From NCBI GenBank assembly GCA_021200345.1, contig JAJQGR010000198.1, positions 1 to 10,595 on the forward strand: DNA of 10,595 bases, written 5' to 3'. Position 1 is the first letter of the stretch. Every line of letters begins with the position of its first letter. This stretch comes from Lachnospiraceae bacterium. GTDB lineage: Bacteria > Bacillota > Clostridia > Lachnospirales > Lachnospiraceae. The notes beneath the pieces are model-generated. The model did no database searches. It was not told the origin of the DNA and saw only the letters and a program-made list of their open reading frames with translations. Made by a program: the position numbers and the translations under genes. Below are positions 6,954 to 10,595 of the stretch, piece after piece.

Positions 6954-8690
6954 TTAATGGGCTTTCCGGTCTCTCTTCACCAGCACTGCCGCCTCCATAG
7001 CATCCAGCCTTCCCTCAAATTTCTTTTCCAGAAGCAATTCCATCAATCCCGCGTACTCCGGCAAAATCGCCGCTTCCGTCCCGCAATTGTATATGACCGC
7101 AAGCTCCTCGTTTCCATCCCACTTTACTATCCTCAGAAGCCCTTTTTCATCTTCCGTCTGAAGAGATACAAGCTGACCAGCCGTTAAAGCCGGATGCTCC
7201 TTCCTTACCCGGATCAGGCGCCTGTACCAGTCATAAGCTCCGGCATTCTGCCTGCTTTCTTCCCAGACCATTCCCCGGCGGCAGTCCGGATCCTTTCCGC
7301 CCTCCATGGCATATTCATCTCCATAGTAAATCATGGGCATCCCTGGGCTTAACAGCTGCAGCGCCGCTGCCATTTTCAGTCTGCTCACATCTCCCCCGCA
7401 CTCATGCAAAAACCGGGGACAGTCGTGACTGTCAATCAGATTGAGCAGTACCGGATACACATCCGTATGTACATTTCCCCTGATAAACCCCAGTCGGGAG
7501 GCAAACTGCGATACTGTGATGCTTCTCTCCGCCAGCAGTTCCTTTACCGCATCCTTAAAGGGATAGTTCATCACACTGTCCCACTCGTCTCCCTCCAGAA
7601 AATCCGGCGCGTAATGCCAGACCTCTCCAATGATCAGCGCTTCCGGCTTTTCCTCTTTCACTTCTCTGCGGAAGCGTTTCCAGAATACATGAGAGATCTC
7701 ATCTCCCACATCCAGCCGCCAGCCGTCGATGCCGCACTCCCGGATCCAGTAGCGGGCCACGCCGATGCAATAGTCCTGTACCTTTGGATTGGAAAGATTT
7801 AACTTGGGCATCCCCCCGTAATAAGAAAAACATTTGAAATTGGGCTTTTTCCCCCGCTCTCTTATCAGCGGAAAGCCTTCTATATAGTACCAGTCCAGAT
7901 ACCCGGATTTTTCCTGGTATTTCATCACATCCGCGAAAGCAAAAAAATCCGGGGAAGTGTGATTAAACACTCCGTCCAGCAGCACCCGCATTCCCCTTGC
8001 ATGCGCCTTAGCCACCAGTTCCTTTAAATCCTCCTTTGTGCCAAAGGACGGATCAATCTGATAATAATCAACGGTGTCATACTTGTGAGAAGTGTTGGCC
8101 CGAAAGATGGGCGTCATGTACAACACCTCCACTCCCAGCTCCTCCAGATGATCCAGGTGCTCGATGACGCCCCTCAGATCTCCCTGTAAATTGTCAAAAT
8201 GCCCGATCGGCGCCTTGTACCACAGTTCATCCGCCACCTTCCTGCTGGAGGCGAATCTGGAAGGAAATATCTGATACACCACCCTGTTTTTCGCCCATTC
8301 CGGGAGAAGGAACCGCTCCTCCTCTCTGAGATTCTGGGGGCAGTCAAACATCTGGTCCGTGTCGGTGACAATCTCTTTGCTGAATTTATAATTGGAGTAA
8401 AATACCCTTTCTCCATTCTGGTCCGTCAGTTCAAAAAAATACCGCAGGCAGACCACCTGAAAATGAAGCTCCGTCTCATAGTAGTCACTGTACTCATCGC
8501 TGCAAACCCTTTCCATCACAGTCTGCTGCCTGGTATCCTGCCAGGAGAGCGGCAGATATTTATCCTGGCTGTGCAGGACCACAGATGCCATATCTCCTTT
8601 TTTTACTCTAATCCGGAATAAAAAGCGATTCTTTTCCAATGCGTAGCAGCAGCTTTTGTCCGCTTTATGATAGACGGCCGCCAGTTCCAT
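6954..8690 (-). CDS. Second neopullulanase-like GH13 alpha-glucanase
   Basis: A paralogue of the GH13 at 2512-4278 with the same layout: a CBM34-like N-terminal domain followed by the catalytic barrel, no signal peptide, 578 residues. With the start at 8690 the signature regions are DGVFNH at 239-244, MPKLN at 294-298, GWRLD with nucleophile Asp327, IGEVW with acid/base Glu356, and DSHD with Asp423; all catalytic residues are intact. The frame is open back to an ATG at 8813, but GGAGGG at 8697-8702 lies 6 bases before 8690, the sequence from there (MELAAVYHKADKSCCYALE) matches the family N-terminus, and the longer start would run across the divergent promoter region. It would split maltodextrins, cyclodextrins or branched fragments in the cytoplasm. 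It is the first gene of its unit with the galactanase, and no LacI-type operator was seen before it, unlike its paralogue. Precise substrate preference is unknown. Confidence 0.92.
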   Translation of the reverse strand: MELAAVYHKADKSCCYALEKNRFLFRIRVKKGDMASVVLHSQDKYLPLSWQDTRQQTVMERVCSDEYSDYYETELHFQVVCLRYFFELTDQNGERVFYSNYKFSKEIVTDTDQMFDCPQNLREEERFLLPEWAKNRVVYQIFPSRFASSRKVADELWYKAPIGHFDNLQGDLRGVIEHLDHLEELGVEVLYMTPIFRANTSHKYDTVDYYQIDPSFGTKEDLKELVAKAHARGMRVLLDGVFNHTSPDFFAFADVMKYQEKSGYLDWYYIEGFPLIRERGKKPNFKCFSYYGGMPKLNLSNPKVQDYCIGVARYWIRECGIDGWRLDVGDEISHVFWKRFRREVKEEKPEALIIGEVWHYAPDFLEGDEWDSVMNYPFKDAVKELLAERSITVSQFASRLGFIRGNVHTDVYPVLLNLIDSHDCPRFLHECGGDVSRLKMAAALQLLSPGMPMIYYGDEYAMEGGKDPDCRRGMVWEESRQNAGAYDWYRRLIRVRKEHPALTAGQLVSLQTEDEKGLLRIVKWDGNEELAVIYNCGTEAAILPEYAGLMELLLEKKFEGRLDAMEAAVLVKRDRKAH

Positions 8691-8733
8691 ACTCTGCCCT
8701 CCGTAAGATGTAATGTTAGTAAAGTCTCTATCT

Positions 8734-8762
8734 TTCTTACCATACTGGGGCCAAGCCGTCAA
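8734..8762 (-). promoter_or_regulatory. Possible promoter for the GH13-galactanase unit
   Basis: Minus strand TTGACG (8757-8762, 5 of 6) and TAAGAA (8734-8739, only 3 of 6) are 17 bases apart and 43 bases upstream of the start at 8690. The -35 box is good and the -10 box poor, which suggests an activated or weak promoter. Confidence 0.35.
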
Positions 8763-8782
8763 GACTGAAAAAAATTGTCTTG
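8760..8782. repeat. Inverted repeat between divergent promoters
   Basis: CAAGAC (8760-8765) and GTCTTG (8777-8782) are perfect inverted 6-base arms separated by 11 A/T-rich bases. Each arm overlaps a predicted -35 box, one for the minus-strand GH13 and one for the plus-strand kinase. It may be an operator for both directions; part of the symmetry comes from both -35 boxes containing TTG. Confidence 0.4.
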
Positions 8783-8808
8783 CACGTCCGTTCTCATTTG
8801 CATATAAT
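8780..8808 (+). promoter_or_regulatory. Promoter for the histidine kinase-response regulator pair
   Basis: TTGCAC (8780-8785), a 17-base spacer and a perfect TATAAT (8803-8808). It predicts transcription from about 8815 with a very short leader, directly ahead of the kinase ribosome binding site GGGAGG (8814-8819). This supports the kinase beginning at 8829 rather than being the end of a longer gene. Confidence 0.65.
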
Positions 8809-8828
8809 GACATGGGAGGCGTGTTGCC

Positions 8829-9491
8829 ATGTCATTTTGGGAAAAACAGATTGATAAACAACTGGAACAATACCAGCGAGAGCTGATAGAAACCCACTAT
8901 CAGGAAGTAGAAAATATGTACCGGCAGATGAGGGGCTGGCGCCATGACTACCGCAACCACATCCAGACCATGAAAGCCTACGCCGCAAACGGCGACCTGG
9001 ATGCCATCTGCCATTATCTGGATATGCTGGACACTGATCTGAATACCGTGGATACGGTAGTGAAAACCGGCAACTCCATGGCTGACGCCATCCTCAACAG
9101 TAAGATTTCCCTGGCCCGCTCTAAGGATATCCCCGTGTCCGTGGACGCTCATATTCCAGTCAAACTCAAGATGTCCGAACTGGACTTATGCTGCATCCTG
9201 GGGAATCTCTTTGACAACGCTATTGAGGCCAGTATGGCTCTGCCGCCAAAGCAGCGGCTGATCCGGGTCTACATGGATATGAAAAATACCCAGCTTTATA
9301 TTTCCTTTACCAATTATACCGCCACAAAGAAACTGAAAAAGGAGGGCGGCCTGTTTAAAACCTCCAAGGGAGAAGGACATGGGTTCGGCCTGGTGCGAAT
9401 CGACACCATCATTGAGCGGCTGGACGGATACTTAAGCCGCAACAGCGAGGACGGCGCGTTTACCACAGAAATATTGATTCCACAGATATAA
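8829..9491 (+). CDS. Soluble GHKL sensor histidine kinase (AgrC-like catalytic core, no membrane domain)
   Basis: Autophosphorylating kinase expected to pass phosphate to the LytTR regulator 32 bases downstream. Residues 5 to about 35 are strongly charged and likely a coiled coil. The phosphorylation motif is RGWRHDYRNH with His39, the HDxxNH form of the AgrC/LytS-like class. The ATP-binding GHKL part follows, with the N box ILGNLFDNAIEA (Asn126, Asp129, Asn130) and the glycine box GEGHGFGL at 181-188. There is no hydrophobic span; the usual 5-7 helix N-terminal sensor is missing. GGGAGG lies 9 bases before the ATG and a good promoter lies just upstream, so the short form looks genuine. Signal detection must therefore come from the cytoplasm or a partner protein. 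Its target is unknown; the adjacent sugar genes or the ABC exporter are possibilities. Confidence 0.9.
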   Translation: MSFWEKQIDKQLEQYQRELIETHYQEVENMYRQMRGWRHDYRNHIQTMKAYAANGDLDAICHYLDMLDTDLNTVDTVVKTGNSMADAILNSKISLARSKDIPVSVDAHIPVKLKMSELDLCCILGNLFDNAIEASMALPPKQRLIRVYMDMKNTQLYISFTNYTATKKLKKEGGLFKTSKGEGHGFGLVRIDTIIERLDGYLSRNSEDGAFTTEILIPQI

Positions 9492-9523
9492 AGAAATGAA
9501 AGCAAAAGCGGAAAGGGAAAAAC

Positions 9524-10219
9524 ATGGCCTGTCACATCGCCGTCTGCGACGACAACACCACAGATCTTCAATATGATACGCAGCTGGTACAGCAATGGGC
9601 AGAATCCCGGCAGACCGCCGTCCTCACAGAAGCCTTTCCCTCCGCGGAAAGCTTTCTCTTCCGTTATGCGGAAGAAAAGGCTTTTGATATCCTGTTGCTG
9701 GATGTGGAAATGGGAGCCATGGACGGCGTCACTCTGGCCAGACAAATCCGCCGGGAAAATCAGACGATACAGATGATCTTTATCACCGGCTATTCCGACT
9801 ATATTGCCGAGGGCTATGAGGTAGAAGCACTGCATTATCTGATGAAGCCCCTGAATAAGGAAAAGCTCTTTCAGGTGCTGGACCGGGCCGCCGAAAAGCT
9901 GAAAACTGCAGAGCGCTGCCTGAATCTGGAGATTTCCGGCGAAATGGTGCGGATTCCCTTTTACGAAATCCGTTATCTGGAAGTCCATCAGAATTACGTC
10001 ACTGTCTGTGCCAAAGAGGATTACACTGTCAAGCGTTCTTTAAGTGATTTCGAGAAAGAACTGGATCAGCGCTTCTTCCGGGTGGGGCGCGCTTTTATCC
10101 TGAATCTGAACTGCGTACGCCGCGTCACCAAAAAAGAAGTCATCCTCTCTGACGGCACAGTGCTGCCCCTGCCCAGAGGCGCCTATGAGGCGTTGAACCG
10201 GGCAATTATCAGCCTTTAA
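9524..10219 (+). CDS. LytTR-family response regulator
   Basis: Transcription factor paired with the preceding kinase. The receiver domain (residues 1 to about 122) has the acidic pocket Asp9-Asp10, phosphoacceptor Asp60 in LLLDVEM, Thr88 in FITGY and Lys108 in LMKPL. From about residue 135 to 231 is a LytTR DNA-binding domain: IPFYEIRYLEVHQNYVTV, RRSLSDFEKEL-like helices, FFRVGRAFILNLNCV and the terminal LPLPRGAYEALN. Length, 231 residues, is standard, like AgrA/VirR. AAAGGG lies 6 bases before the ATG. It is cotranscribed with the kinase. LytTR proteins bind paired direct repeats; I did not find a convincing pair near these genes. Its TAA overlaps the stop codon of the convergent ABC gene. 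Confidence 0.93.
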   Translation: MACHIAVCDDNTTDLQYDTQLVQQWAESRQTAVLTEAFPSAESFLFRYAEEKAFDILLLDVEMGAMDGVTLARQIRRENQTIQMIFITGYSDYIAEGYEVEALHYLMKPLNKEKLFQVLDRAAEKLKTAERCLNLEISGEMVRIPFYEIRYLEVHQNYVTVCAKEDYTVKRSLSDFEKELDQRFFRVGRAFILNLNCVRRVTKKEVILSDGTVLPLPRGAYEALNRAIISL

Positions 10220-10595
10220 CCCAGCAATACTTTCACAGCCTCTTCAGTATAATACTGAGCCTGGGCGTGCCACAGCTCATAATACTTCCCGTCTGTGTCT
10301 AAGAGCAGTTCCTCGTGGCTGCCCTCCTGAACCACCGCGCCCCCATCAAAGACCGCGATCTCATCACAGAACCGGCAGGAGGATAAACGGTGGCTGATAT
10401 AAACCGTTGTTCTGTCCGTGGCAATCTCATTAAACTTCCCATAGATCTCCGCCTCCGCGATGGGGTCCAGCGCTGCGGTGGGCTCATCCAGGATCAAAAA
10501 CGGCGCATCCTTGTACAGCGCCCTTGCTATGGCGATCTTCTGGGCCTCACCGCCGGAGATTTCCACACCTCCCTTATCCAGATCCTTGTATAAAC
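10216..10595 (-). CDS. ABC exporter ATP-binding domain, C-terminal part (5' end outside window)
   Basis: The last 126 or so residues of an ABC ATPase, entering from the right edge on the minus strand. Visible parts in order: signature ISGGEAQKIAIARAL, Walker B LILDEP with catalytic Glu, D-loop AALDP, the switch histidine in ISHR, and the tail FDGGAVVQEGSHEELL plus a short C-terminal helix. The late-placed signature and the tail style fit the fused membrane-ATPase exporters (ABC-B/MdlB type) of Clostridia rather than importer ATPases such as MalK. The GTG at 10566 is not the start; the frame continues to the edge. Substrate cannot be told from this part. It is not the missing ATPase of the sugar importer. 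Confidence 0.9.
   Translation of the reverse strand, partial: LYKDLDKGGVEISGGEAQKIAIARALYKDAPFLILDEPTAALDPIAEAEIYGKFNEIATDRTTVYISHRLSSCRFCDEIAVFDGGAVVQEGSHEELLLDTDGKYYELWHAQAQYYTEEAVKVLLG

Noticed and set aside
8712..8720. AATGTTAGT, close to the LytTR half-site pattern
   Set aside because: Only one imperfect half-site; no second copy at the expected one or two helical turns was found.
8691..8813. 41-residue N-terminal extension of the second GH13 from an ATG at 8813
   Set aside because: The start at 8690 has GGAGGG at proper spacing and family-like N-terminal sequence; the extension overlaps the divergent promoters.
8812..8886. 24-codon open frame starting MGGVLPC at 8812, upstream of and overlapping the kinase start
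   Set aside because: Its ATG lies at or before the predicted transcription start and has no ribosome site; it is out of frame with the kinase.
9314..9988. Open frame (224 codons) on the minus strand opposite the kinase end and response regulator
   Set aside because: Both plus-strand genes show complete domain motifs; the antisense frame has none and crosses the gene boundary between them.
10244..10258. Palindrome TCAGTATAATACTGA near the convergent gene ends, considered as a terminator or promoter
   Set aside because: It lies within the ABC coding sequence (residues QYYTE), has a one-base centre unsuited to a hairpin, no T-tract and no matching -35 box.
1..10595. tRNA or rRNA genes, insertion sequences, CRISPR arrays, phage genes or a novel defence system
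   Set aside because: Reading both strands showed no such structure; all long stretches are accounted for by sugar-use, two-component and ABC transporter genes.

Overview
The window looks like chromosomal DNA of a gut-type Gram-positive Clostridia, most likely Lachnospiraceae. The signs are moderate G+C, strong GGAGG-type ribosome binding sites, a lipoprotein MalE with a Ser/Glu-rich tether, CBM34-GH13 enzymes without signal peptides, and an AgrC-type GHKL kinase paired with a LytTR regulator. The assignment to family rests on protein style, not on a search.

Positions 1-8690, all minus strand, form a glycan-use locus. In transcription order it holds: a neopullulanase-like GH13 (6954-8690), a GH53 endo-beta-1,4-galactanase (5437-6873), a LacI/MalR-type repressor (4293-5315), a second neopullulanase-like GH13 (2512-4278, TTG start), a MalE-type maltodextrin-binding lipoprotein (1119-2447) and a MalF-type permease (1-1042) that runs off the left edge. 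A MalG permease would be expected next. MalE and MalF import malto-oligosaccharides, and the two cytoplasmic GH13 enzymes would cut them. The GH53 enzyme belongs to pectic galactan breakdown and is the odd member.

Two copies of one 19-base operator (core GTTAACCGTTTAAC) lie just upstream of the repressor gene and just upstream of malE. This implies that one repressor controls both repressor-GH13 and malE-malF. No copy was seen in front of the first GH13 or the GH53, so those two probably form a separately controlled unit. A 12-bp stem-loop without a U-tract lies between malE and malF, where a processing or mRNA-stability element would adjust their ratio.

Positions 8829-10219, plus strand, encode a two-component pair diverging from the sugar locus: a 220-residue GHKL histidine kinase with no membrane part, and a LytTR response regulator. 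The kinase has its own good promoter (TTGCAC, 17 bases, TATAAT). The divergent promoter region carries an inverted repeat overlapping both predicted -35 boxes. At the right edge a minus-strand ABC exporter ATPase ends convergently with the regulator; their stop codons overlap within a single TTAA.

I saw no RNA genes, insertion sequences, CRISPR arrays or other mobile DNA. Every stretch longer than about 140 bases is filled by a gene. Most of the window is a well-organised but recognisable sugar-use locus. The points most worth a second look are the signal-less galactanase with its odd translation start, the twin operators, the malE-malF hairpin and the membrane-free sensor kinase.
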